The position numbers were made by a program, and so were the translations under genes. From NCBI RefSeq assembly GCF_000019525.1, contig NC_010506.1, positions 992,001 through 1,056,000 of the forward strand: a DNA stretch of 64,000 nt, given 5' to 3'. Below, piece after piece: positions 9,950 to 18,287 of this stretch; the stretch's first letter is position 1, and each line of letters begins with the position of its first letter. Under the pieces are notes generated by a model. That model saw only the letters and a program-made list of their open reading frames with translations, did no database searches and had not been told where the DNA came from. The DNA is from Shewanella woodyi ATCC 51908 (GTDB taxonomy: Bacteria; Pseudomonadota; Gammaproteobacteria; Enterobacterales; Shewanellaceae).

Positions 9950-12193
9950 TTACTGCTCTATTCTCAGTGGTTCGTTGCCCGTTTGCTCTTTTAAATCTGT
10001 AGTGCTTTCTCGTGCTTGCAGACTTGGAGTTAATCCCATATTAGGTCTGGCGATGTCTCCTTGAGAGTAGTCACAGACGCCATCTGGGAAAATAGTTTCT
10101 AACTGCTTCTGGTAGGGCGACATAGAGACTGAGCCGTAAACCCCCTGTTTTATCGCTTGTGAGATTGAGATCTGTCCACATTTGAAGATACTGCCAGCCC
10201 AAGGACCACCAGCTTGCACTCGAATATTGCTGTAGATAGGGTAAACCTGACTGCAGGGGCCTGTAGGGCGGTTGTTCCATTCGCCATCCCAAACACTCTC
10301 CCCCTCATACAATACCTCTCCTTTGTTATTTAAGCAGGTATCACGCAGGGACTCAGGTTTAGCATTTACCGGATCTTTGTCATCTGAGTCGATGATGGTC
10401 ATAAGCCAACGATCTAAATAGTCGACGCCTTCATCTATGGGAGTGTGCTCTTTGTGAGAAACCCAGATCACTTGGTTATCATTATGACCTTGATAATCTT
10501 GTATCCTCAAACGGCTCTCAAAGGAGGCTGAGGTATGGTGCATATTAAGGTCGTCCTCTAGGTAGTGACGGATCTCTAAAATAGGTAACTCAGCTTTACC
10601 GATAAACACTTGTCCATAGCGGTAACCGTTCACGATAGCCTTTGGATCGGCAGGTTTTCTTTTAGCCGTGTGGGGAGAGGGTTCTGTGATATTGTTTCGG
10701 CTCCAAAGGCTTAGCCAGAGTGGAAACCTCATGCCAAAAGGAGTGATAGCACTCTCTTTTTTCATCTTATTTTGTGGCACCCAAGAACCGATATATTGGT
10801 TAAGCTTGATAAACTCTTCGATGCTGATCTCACCCTTTCTTAAGGCGACCAGTCCATATTGCACCCCTTCATTGCCCCAAGTAGTGCGGGCAAAACCATG
10901 TTTATCGGTGCCATATATTTGAGCTAAGTCTTGCCAGTAGGTCCAGTTTACCTGCTCTTTTACCTCGTCAGAAAAGTAAGGTTTTACAAAGCCCTGTTTA
11001 GGGTTGTAGAAGAAGGTTGCTGCGATAAACCAGGAGTAAACACATTCGCTACTGCCATTTGGCATCGATGGCCAAGCACCAGCTATCATCTGATTGAGAG
11101 GGACCAAAAAGGTATAGGGATGGTCGAAATCATTGATGCCATTCATCCCCTCTATCTTCTCCCTCTGTTCCCAGTCCCGCCATTTCTCGTTACTGTTATC
11201 TGTGACATTAAAGTAGTGTTGGAGAAGGTCACAATCGAGTAGAAATATTGATTGTGACACCATGTCAGGGTAGCTATAGATAGGCATTAAGCCGTCGAGA
11301 ATACCTGTGCTGTTTTGCGCGATTAGATATTGTGCCAGTGCACCACCAGAGCCACCAATGCCTAAGGTATAGAGGGGATCACCATAGAGTGAGGTAAACT
11401 GCTTCTTTACTCGTCTGGCAGTGTCCTCAGCAAGTAACATATTGTAGCTGTAACTGGTGTTGTTACCGCTAGAGCCAATGACGGCATAGCCTTGCCTTAA
11501 CAGAGAGTGGCGACGGTTGATAAACCTATGAGCCCCCATTCGCCCCTGACGAAATCCGATACTGGCACCACCTTTAAATTGGTAGATTAGTTTTTGATTC
11601 CAATAATCCTTAGCCATTCTGTCCCCTATGCTGTTTTGGGGCACTAGCATCATCATGTAGTAGATGTAGCGGTTGATACTGCCTCTCTCAAGGCGAAAAA
11701 TCTCCGGTACTTCAACCCCATTGATATTGGTTGTGGCTATTAGCTCTCTCGCTGGTGGATTGTTGATATCATAATCTTGAATGATATCTGTGCCAGTTTT
11801 TGCGTAGAAGTAATCGATCCGTGATGTGATTAAGCAATCTTTACTGAAGCCAATAGGCTGATTATTATCATCATAGATGGTGACACCATCCCCATTCTGG
11901 TTATCGACAATGGGTTGACCTAAACCCGCATCTATCGTCATGCAGTAAAAGGGGTATTGGCGTTCGCCAGCATATAAAGCATCAACGGGGCCTATACCTC
12001 CTAAAGGGATCGGGAAAGAGAAACTCTCCTCAGGCCTTGGTGTTAAGCTGATATGTTTCTCTACTGCTAGAATAGGCTTTTCACTGCCCATGGGGGCTAT
12101 GCCTTTGACCTGGCGACGCACAAGAGGATCTGGCTCACATGCGGTTAGTAGTGTGCAGAATAACAAAAGAGATGTGAGGCTTTGTTTGATCAT
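9950..12193 (-). CDS. Large lipoprotein, DUF6351-like alpha/beta-hydrolase candidate
   Basis: A 747-aa protein with a lipobox (LLTAC) near residue 19 and a strong ribosome site (AGGAGGG) just before the start. About 200 residues in are the segments RMGAHRFINRRHSLLRQGYA and VIGSSGNNTSYSYN. They are followed by GIGGSGGALAQYL (about residues 277-289), a Gly-x-Ser-x-Gly-type nucleophile elbow expected of an alpha/beta hydrolase. Later Asp and His residues, such as ILEIRHYLEDDLNMHH (about 540-555), could complete a triad. Overall length and layout resemble the DUF6351 family, with polyester or oligomer hydrolases as distant relatives. The substrate is unknown. The protein is probably exposed at the cell surface or in the periplasm. 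Family assignment is from memory and moderate. Confidence 0.6.
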   Translation of the reverse strand: MIKQSLTSLLLFCTLLTACEPDPLVRRQVKGIAPMGSEKPILAVEKHISLTPRPEESFSFPIPLGGIGPVDALYAGERQYPFYCMTIDAGLGQPIVDNQNGDGVTIYDDNNQPIGFSKDCLITSRIDYFYAKTGTDIIQDYDINNPPARELIATTNINGVEVPEIFRLERGSINRYIYYMMMLVPQNSIGDRMAKDYWNQKLIYQFKGGASIGFRQGRMGAHRFINRRHSLLRQGYAVIGSSGNNTSYSYNMLLAEDTARRVKKQFTSLYGDPLYTLGIGGSGGALAQYLIAQNSTGILDGLMPIYSYPDMVSQSIFLLDCDLLQHYFNVTDNSNEKWRDWEQREKIEGMNGINDFDHPYTFLVPLNQMIAGAWPSMPNGSSECVYSWFIAATFFYNPKQGFVKPYFSDEVKEQVNWTYWQDLAQIYGTDKHGFARTTWGNEGVQYGLVALRKGEISIEEFIKLNQYIGSWVPQNKMKKESAITPFGMRFPLWLSLWSRNNITEPSPHTAKRKPADPKAIVNGYRYGQVFIGKAELPILEIRHYLEDDLNMHHTSASFESRLRIQDYQGHNDNQVIWVSHKEHTPIDEGVDYLDRWLMTIIDSDDKDPVNAKPESLRDTCLNNKGEVLYEGESVWDGEWNNRPTGPCSQVYPIYSNIRVQAGGPWAGSIFKCGQISISQAIKQGVYGSVSMSPYQKQLETIFPDGVCDYSQGDIARPNMGLTPSLQARESTTDLKEQTGNEPLRIEQ

Positions 12194-12407
12194 TTTTACC
12201 CTCCTAAAGCGTATTCCCCATCTATTAAGTTTTGTTCGATTCAGTGAAAATGCAAATGTTTTCGAACTGAAAAAAGCGACCTTGGCTTGTACTGCTGAAG
12301 TGCTATTTTTTTGGGGTATTTAATTGATTTATATCTGGTTTTATTTGTGAGGGTAGATAGGGATAGTTGATGTGGACTCTGGGTGGTTAAGAGAAATATT
12401 CCCTAAA

Positions 12408-13535
12408 TTACAGGGTTTTAAAACTTAAATACTCAAGTGATTGCATCTCTGTTAAGCGGCTATAAGTTCGTCTAAATTCAAAGCTGAGTGCTCCACCAAT
12501 ATAGAGCTCCTCAAGTGCCACTGAGGCGCTAAGGTAGAGCGCGACTCCTTGATCGTAAAGCTCATCGACTAGGCTGATAAATCGCCTTGCAGGATCGTCG
12601 TTTACCGCATAATTGAGTTGCCTCTCACCCGTTTGAGTAGCTTGGCAACCATCCTCTGTGCCACGGGCACGGATCCAGCCTCTGGGTTCACCGCCAAGGG
12701 GGGGAATATCACTAAGCAGGATAACCTCAAAGCGGCTAGCTAGCTCGATATAATCTAGCTGTGAGCGTGGGCCATTACACAGGGCGTCAAAATCGAGCCA
12801 AGCCTGTTTTTGGTTGGCTTTAATAACCTCAATGGGCCTGCCTAAGATCATTAGTGGTTGCTTACTGCTAACAGAGTCTGAGCTTAATTGTTCGAACAGA
12901 GTGGAGAAATCTGACTTGGGTTCGAGAAAATAGGTTTGATGGTAGTTCAGATGCCTAAGTCGGTGATCATGCTCTCCATTAAGGTGTATCTCTTGAGTAT
13001 GCTGCGCTAGCAATCTGATGGTGGGCTCAAATCTCTGTCTCTGTAGGCCATTTTCATACAGGCGTGCAATGGGGATATTTGAGGTTGCAACAAGTAGCAC
13101 ATCGAGCTCAAAAAGGGCGCTAAAGAGGGTACCTAAGATCATGGCATCACCAATATCTGAAACAAAAAACTCATCAAAGCAGATAAGCCTAGTTTCAGAG
13201 GCGATACGCTTAGCGATTCGCTTTAAGGGGTCTGTGTTGCCGGATTCCCGTATCATCTCCTTATGTATACGGGCCATAAAGCGGTGAAAGTGCAGCCTAA
13301 GAGGAGGCTGATCTAACAGTTCTACAGCTGCGTCACAGAAAAGGTCCATCAACATGGTTTTGCCGCGACCTACATCGCCCCAAAGATAGAGCCCCAAAGT
13401 TTTTTGAGAAGAGGGGACTTTAAGGGCTTGATAAAGAAGTTCTAGCTGAGTAACGCTATGACGCTGAACAGGATCATCGGCAAAGTCTGATTGAGTGAGC
13501 TTGTATTGATAGCGCTCAAGTGGCGAGAGACTCAT
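12408..13535 (-). CDS. zapE: ZapE / AFG1-family P-loop ATPase
   Basis: A 375-aa cytoplasmic ATPase of the AFG1/ZapE family; ZapE in E. coli associates with FtsZ rings under stress. Visible motifs are Walker A GDVGRGKTMLMDLF (about residues 53-66), HFHRFMARIHKEM (about 82-94), Walker B LICFDEFFVSDIGDAM (about 117-132), sensor-like VATSNIP (about 148-154) and the terminal SRLTEMQSLEYL. Compared with E. coli ZapE as I remember it, there are roughly 25-30 extra residues between about 280 and 315 (around RGWIRARGTEDGCQATQTGE), while the region after Walker A is shorter. It is divergent from the exported HEAT/BamE-like gene. It could be a second AFG1-type copy; most relatives also encode one elsewhere. 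Confidence 0.88.
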   Translation of the reverse strand: MSLSPLERYQYKLTQSDFADDPVQRHSVTQLELLYQALKVPSSQKTLGLYLWGDVGRGKTMLMDLFCDAAVELLDQPPLRLHFHRFMARIHKEMIRESGNTDPLKRIAKRIASETRLICFDEFFVSDIGDAMILGTLFSALFELDVLLVATSNIPIARLYENGLQRQRFEPTIRLLAQHTQEIHLNGEHDHRLRHLNYHQTYFLEPKSDFSTLFEQLSSDSVSSKQPLMILGRPIEVIKANQKQAWLDFDALCNGPRSQLDYIELASRFEVILLSDIPPLGGEPRGWIRARGTEDGCQATQTGERQLNYAVNDDPARRFISLVDELYDQGVALYLSASVALEELYIGGALSFEFRRTYSRLTEMQSLEYLSFKTL

Positions 13536-13683
13536 GACCGAAAATAGACCTTGTTTGTTAGCATTAAGTGACAGTATACGCTATTTATTGTCAGAGTTTT
13601 CATCGGGTTCACTGCTGGAAAAGCAGCGCTTTATCCTGTAGCTTGTGTCTGATTATTGTGCAAAATTACTAAGGAAAGTTATT

Positions 13684-14721
13684 TTGATTAGATTAATGCT
13701 TATTTTACTACTCGTTACTTTTTCAACCATGAGTCTGGCTGTTGAGCCTAGGAATGTTGTTTTTGGCTTGTTGCTAGTCAGTGATAATGCTGCAGATAAC
13801 AAATTAGCAGCGAAAGATCTGTACCATCTTCCTCCTGAAAGTCCAGAGCTTCTCGATCTTGCTGCATGGGTATTAATTAATAGTGAACTTGAAAATAACG
13901 GCGAGCAGGAGGATACATTAGCTTGGCTAGCAAAAGCCCTTGGAGCTTCTAAACAGGTAAGGTACAGGGAGTTGTTACTCGAGTTGCAAAGTAAAACAAG
14001 CTCTAAAAAGTTGAGACGTTATATTAAAGATGCGCTAAAAGAGATCGGTGATGGTCAGGGAGAGGCGGTTGATCTTACCGATTTTGATGCCGAACAAGTG
14101 AAAAAGGAGCTCACGGAGTTAGCGGCTAACGCTCAAGTTTCAAAAAAAGAGTTTTTACAGTTGAGCGTCGGGGCAAGCTTAGAGGATGTACTTACAGAGC
14201 TGGGCCAGCCTAACAGTGTTGGCCAATATGTACGCACTAGTTTTAGGCCGTTTCTTGGTAATGTTAGACTGCAAAACCTGCGAATTAGCTACCTCAACGC
14301 TGGTTCAATGGAGTTTAGTTTAGACAAGAATGTTTGGGTGCTTAAAAATGCTTATACCCAATCAGAAATCGATACTACAGATGTCGACCCCACTGAACTA
14401 GCTCTGGTGTCTCAACTGCTGAGCAGTGACTATAACTTGGTTCGTAAAAGTGCCCGTGAAGCGATAGCAACCAAACTGAGCAATACAGCGGCATTAGATC
14501 AAGTTGCACAGAGGATTTGGGAACTTAAAGATATCGAAGATAAAGGGATGGGGGATGCCATGGCTTGGTTATGTAAAGTTTTGGCTTCCAGTGGTAATGG
14601 TCGCTACCACGATGTGCTCAATAAAATATATGAACAAGCTGGCAATAAAAAAATTGCCAAATATGCTAAATCCTCAAAGAGAAAGCTTTCAAGAACAGAG
14701 CCTAGCTTCCAGGTGCAATAG
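13684..14721 (+). CDS. Exported protein with a duplicated helical repeat flanking a BamE/SmpA-like core
   Basis: A 345-aa protein that I do not recognise as a named family. The start is placed at the TTG at 13684, with AAGGAA about eight bases upstream; upstream GTG and downstream ATG starts are possible. A signal peptide ends at SLA|VEP. Two similar helical segments flank the centre: TLAWLAKALGASKQVRYREL (about residues 79-98) and AMAWLCKVLASSGNGRYHDV (about 289-308). Each continues into a Lys-rich helix ending in a similar LRRYIKDALK or IAKYAKSSKR pattern, suggesting HEAT-like units made by internal duplication. Between them, LSVGASLEDVLTELGQPN (about 160-177) and a following strand pair (LRISYLNAGSMEFSL) resemble the SmpA/OmlA (BamE) fold. 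An envelope protein-protein interaction role is inferred. Confidence 0.7.
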   Translation: MIRLMLILLLVTFSTMSLAVEPRNVVFGLLLVSDNAADNKLAAKDLYHLPPESPELLDLAAWVLINSELENNGEQEDTLAWLAKALGASKQVRYRELLLELQSKTSSKKLRRYIKDALKEIGDGQGEAVDLTDFDAEQVKKELTELAANAQVSKKEFLQLSVGASLEDVLTELGQPNSVGQYVRTSFRPFLGNVRLQNLRISYLNAGSMEFSLDKNVWVLKNAYTQSEIDTTDVDPTELALVSQLLSSDYNLVRKSAREAIATKLSNTAALDQVAQRIWELKDIEDKGMGDAMAWLCKVLASSGNGRYHDVLNKIYEQAGNKKIAKYAKSSKRKLSRTEPSFQVQ

Positions 14722-14783
14722 CCTATTTACCAAGTACCTGTTGCTCAAAGTTTTATTGCTCAAGAACTATTGTCTAAGAGCTT

Positions 14784-14816
14784 AGGGAGAGGTTAACTTT
14801 CGGTTAGCCTCTCCCT
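14784..14816. terminator. Bidirectional intrinsic terminator
   Basis: A long stem (9 bp plus 5 further pairs, one of them G-T) with a 5-base loop lies between two converging genes ending at 14721 and 14826. It is flanked by T/A-rich sequence on the right (TTAATTT). It can serve both genes. Confidence 0.75.
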
Positions 14817-14825
14817 TAATTTAGC

Positions 14826-16265
14826 TTATTGCTGATCGGATCTCAGTACCAATTCAACACGCCGATTAAGTTTTTGGCCCGCTTCATTGCTGTTGTTGGC
14901 AACGGGGGAGTATTCGCCCACTCCCTTACCCGTTAGCTGATCTTTAGGGATTTGATGTGCAGTTGTAAGCTGCTTTACAACCGCTTTTGCTCGTTTATCT
15001 GACAATAGCTGGTTGTAGCTCTGTTTACCTTGATCATCTGTGTGTCCGATAACATAAAAACGCTGTTTAGGGTGAGATTTAAGGTAACTTGCCACCACTT
15101 TTACAACAGCTTTGGCTTCGGGAAGCATCTTATCGCTGTCAAACTCAAACAGTAACCCATCGAGCGCTACATGGCCTGTTTCGGCCATTTTGTCTGTCAG
15201 GCCTTCAAGATCAATGGCGACTCTATCATCGATAAGTTGCGTTTCTTCAATCAGTTTTATCTCGCCCCATAATCCATCTTCAAAGCCGATGATATAAGTC
15301 ATTGCATAAACATTACCCTGTGGACGTTCTAGTCTATAAAGGCTATAAAATTGACTCTCGTCCCTGCCGATATGCGCTAATGTTTTTATATTTTGATAAA
15401 CCTTACTTTTTCCGCCACACTCCTTTCCTTGGCAGTTAAATAGTGGGGTAAAACCTAGTTGAGTTAGGGCTACTTTATAGTTTGCATTAACCTCATATTC
15501 TGAGTAGTTACGGGGGAGATCATAACTAATATCGGTGATTCGGCCCTCAAGGGTTTTAACTTGGTGCTTTTTCTTATTAATGCCTGTGATGACTTTGGTT
15601 TGGCCAAAGTCATACTGCTCATAATCCGTAATATAGGCACCAGGTAGACGCTTAATCATCGGATGGTCTTTACTGTTACGCTCATCTTTATTGGACCTGT
15701 CTTTAAATTGGGTTTGAGCTATTTCACTACCAAGATATGCTTGGTTAACTTCAATCAGATCCAGTGGCTCTGGGATGACTTCAACGGTATCGAGTTGCAA
15801 GCTCGTCCCCTTGTGCCAACTGGCGGCATAGAGTGATAGATACAACTGTTTTTTATCTAAGGTTAACTTAGCTGTGAGTAGGGCTGGCTGATTTTTAGGA
15901 ATGGTATTCAGTGGGCGGATCTGTTTTTGTAATTTATCTTTCTTTCCACACTCCTTCCCTGTGCATTCAAAGAGCAGTGTACCGTCTAGTTTGATTATTT
16001 GAGTTTTATAGTTATTGACCACGTGAATTGGCTCAAAGCTAACAGGTAGTTCATAGGAGATACGAGAGAGCTTGCCGCTAACTTGCTCTGTCAAATACTT
16101 GCTCTTATCAAGGCCTGTGAGAAGTGGATAATGACTAAAGTGTCGATTAGCTTTTTCATCCACTTTTGCTTCAGCTAAAGGCTTGAAAAGTTGTGTTTCA
16201 GCTAAGGCTTGATAGCTGAAGATGACACTTGCTGCCAGTAGTAGGTTAAAACCAACACGTAACAT
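14826..16265 (-). CDS. OmpA-family lipoprotein-like envelope protein with two DUF4892-like modules
   Basis: A 479-aa exported protein. I place the start at 16265 (MLRVGFNLLLAASVIF) because it opens a clean signal peptide ending ALA|ETQ, and because an intrinsic terminator of the upstream gene lies between this ATG and the earlier in-frame ATG at 16319. Two related modules follow. The first has ISYELPVSFEP and then LLFECTGKECG (to about residue 105). The second has ISYDLPRNYSE and then PLFNCQGKECG (to about 285). Each carries the DUF4892 pattern of a YxLP strand and a CxGxxCG pair. The C-terminal OmpA domain (about 375-478) has LFEFDSDKMLPEAK, VIGHTDDQGKQSYN, LSDKRAKAVV and NRRVELVL, the expected peptidoglycan-binding motifs. 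Role: outer-membrane or periplasmic tethering to peptidoglycan. Confidence 0.85.
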   Translation of the reverse strand: MLRVGFNLLLAASVIFSYQALAETQLFKPLAEAKVDEKANRHFSHYPLLTGLDKSKYLTEQVSGKLSRISYELPVSFEPIHVVNNYKTQIIKLDGTLLFECTGKECGKKDKLQKQIRPLNTIPKNQPALLTAKLTLDKKQLYLSLYAASWHKGTSLQLDTVEVIPEPLDLIEVNQAYLGSEIAQTQFKDRSNKDERNSKDHPMIKRLPGAYITDYEQYDFGQTKVITGINKKKHQVKTLEGRITDISYDLPRNYSEYEVNANYKVALTQLGFTPLFNCQGKECGGKSKVYQNIKTLAHIGRDESQFYSLYRLERPQGNVYAMTYIIGFEDGLWGEIKLIEETQLIDDRVAIDLEGLTDKMAETGHVALDGLLFEFDSDKMLPEAKAVVKVVASYLKSHPKQRFYVIGHTDDQGKQSYNQLLSDKRAKAVVKQLTTAHQIPKDQLTGKGVGEYSPVANNSNEAGQKLNRRVELVLRSDQQ

Positions 16266-16280
16266 AGGGTGAGACTCCAC

Positions 16281-16302
16281 AAAAAGGGGGCTTTTTGCCC
16301 CC
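16281..16302 (-). terminator. Rho-independent terminator between two leftward envelope genes
   Basis: On the minus strand a 6-bp G/C stem (GGGGGC/GCCCCC) with an AAAAA loop is followed directly by TTTTT. It lies 17 bp after the stop of the upstream lipoprotein gene (16319) and 16 bp before the chosen ATG of the OmpA-family gene. The position shows that the earlier ATG at 16319 is not the usual start. Confidence 0.8.
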
Positions 16303-16318
16303 GTTAAAAATTTAATCA

Positions 16319-18154
16319 TTAGCGACTAGGTAGCAGTGAGATAATATGTGCATAGATTCTCTGACTGAAACTCTCCTCTTCAGCATCATAGGTGAGTTGA
16401 AGGTAATCGTTCATATCATCGAAACTGTTCGCTGGGTTAATTTCGATCTCAATGATTTTATCGCCTTCAATCAGGTAATCATCCGGTAAGATGATGGCGT
16501 CTAACTCCTGAGGAACATCGACTTCAAGAATATGTATCACTGATAGGTCATTCGGGCTGGTTTGCAGTGACCACTCGAAGGTGCTTAAGTTGCCTAGTGT
16601 GAGTTCAACAGATAACCGTTGATTTTCCTCATCAATAACCACCTCATCAGGATAGAAAGCAGGCCAGAAAAGACGGGCGATATCGGCTGTTGTTAACTGC
16701 TCTGGGTCATTATGGATTGGCATATCCCAAGTTAGAAAGTCAGTTTCAACACGGCACATCACATCTTGTGTTTGTTCGATATGGTAACGATAGATATATT
16801 CCGGCCAAACAAGTTGATCTAGTTTTAATTCCTCAGGCGTTGCACTGATAATCGCTTGCCACTGTTCACTGTCTCTGTGATGTTTTTCAATACTAAAGTG
16901 TATCGGCACATTTGTACCGTCATAATGGGTAGTGAGCGTATTATTGTTAAACGCCAAAGCGTTGGGTTGGTAACCTTGATCATTCCGGTTGCCATTAATC
17001 CATTTTTCAAGTTGACCATTCCAGCACTCAAGTGGTGTTTCTTGTACACTGCTTGAGTCGGCAATGCTGGCTGTTATTTGATTATCATTGATAAAGCCCA
17101 AAAGGGTCAGATCTGGATTGCCATAGTCCAGTGAGAAGAAACTGTTAAGGTGGACGGGGGCTAAGGTAAATTTGTTTGGCGTTAAATCATCGTTCATTAT
17201 ATTGGTTTGAAGTACCTGCCAGTCCACTTCAGACATGATTTTTTCATCGAATGGTGTATCGATATAGCCCTGTGCTATCAAGGTATTATTGACTAAAAAG
17301 CGCACATCGATAGGATCGCTATTGAGGTAGCTTTCAAGAGAGAGGCCACTCTCCTCAGATAAGGCGATAAGCCCCGCTTTACTGCTTGAAAATAGCTCAT
17401 CAATCCCCAGAATAGCAGTCAGATTATCGTTGATAAGTGCGGTGAGGTGAGAGTGTAACCTTTGGGTATCAACAAACTCTATAGCCTCGCTTTGCTCAGC
17501 TGAGACTTGATAAACATTACTACCAGAGTGGGGGTAAAGGGAGTCAAGGATCAGTGCTAGTTCCTGCTTTTTTAGCAAAATCTCGCTGCTCGATAGTGCC
17601 TGTTCAAGCATCATCTCATAGCGTTGGAATTCGATATGAGTTAACGCGTTAATTGCACCACTGTGATCTTGGAGTGAGAATAACTGACCTATGCCATTAC
17701 CGATAACGGCATTTAGTCTTTGATGCTGCGTGTTATCATCGTCTGTGTTAGAACTTGAGAGGTTAAGCGCGTTAGCTTTGAACTGGCTTGCTAGTGGAGC
17801 TGGAGTAGCTAGTGTTGAGGTTTGTGTATCTGTCCAGTTAGCAATTAGGTAGTACTGTGGATTTTCAGTGTTGCTGTTCCAGTTTATCTGATAACTGCCG
17901 TCAGTTTCACTGCTTGATTGGGGCTCTGTTTCATCACAGCGCTTGTTCATATCTAAATCAACGCAGATATCAGCTCCTGCTACAGCGCCTAAATAGGCGA
18001 TAGTACCTTCTATCTTATGTTCAAACTCAGTAGGCGTCGGCGCTGGTGGTGGAACGACTGGAGGTTCAACCTCTTCAGCGGGAGAGTCAGAGCCTCCACA
18101 TCCACTTAGCAACAGGGATGAGAGCAGGAGAAGCTCAATTTTATGTTTGAACAT
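16319..18154 (-). CDS. Large lipoprotein with an N-terminal carboxypeptidase-regulatory-like domain
   Basis: A 611-aa protein. The start at 18154 (MFKHKIELLLLSSLLL) has AAGGA seven bases upstream and places the lipobox LLSGC near residue 20; the longer frame to 18199 has no such support. After a Pro/Glu-rich linker comes IEGTIAYLGAVAGADICVDL and a following DGSYQINW, typical of a small beta-sandwich unit found in surface lipoproteins. The rest is uncharacterised, with a long helical region (about 140-290) and beta-rich segments to the end. It is preceded by a coiled-coil/LRR gene in the same direction (134 bp gap) and ends at a strong terminator, so these two may be co-transcribed apart from the OmpA-family gene. 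Probable surface or periplasmic structural role, by inference. Confidence 0.75.
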   Translation of the reverse strand: MFKHKIELLLLSSLLLSGCGGSDSPAEEVEPPVVPPPAPTPTEFEHKIEGTIAYLGAVAGADICVDLDMNKRCDETEPQSSSETDGSYQINWNSNTENPQYYLIANWTDTQTSTLATPAPLASQFKANALNLSSSNTDDDNTQHQRLNAVIGNGIGQLFSLQDHSGAINALTHIEFQRYEMMLEQALSSSEILLKKQELALILDSLYPHSGSNVYQVSAEQSEAIEFVDTQRLHSHLTALINDNLTAILGIDELFSSSKAGLIALSEESGLSLESYLNSDPIDVRFLVNNTLIAQGYIDTPFDEKIMSEVDWQVLQTNIMNDDLTPNKFTLAPVHLNSFFSLDYGNPDLTLLGFINDNQITASIADSSSVQETPLECWNGQLEKWINGNRNDQGYQPNALAFNNNTLTTHYDGTNVPIHFSIEKHHRDSEQWQAIISATPEELKLDQLVWPEYIYRYHIEQTQDVMCRVETDFLTWDMPIHNDPEQLTTADIARLFWPAFYPDEVVIDEENQRLSVELTLGNLSTFEWSLQTSPNDLSVIHILEVDVPQELDAIILPDDYLIEGDKIIEIEINPANSFDDMNDYLQLTYDAEEESFSQRIYAHIISLLPSR

Positions 18155-18287
18155 ATCTGTTTCCTTACAAATATAAGACCAAAAGTACGATCGCATCATT
18201 ATCCTAAATTTTTACAGGTGAACTATTCCCCGAAAGTATGTATTCAAGACTAAAGTGCGACTATCAGTTGTTGGCCTGCTCATTTTG

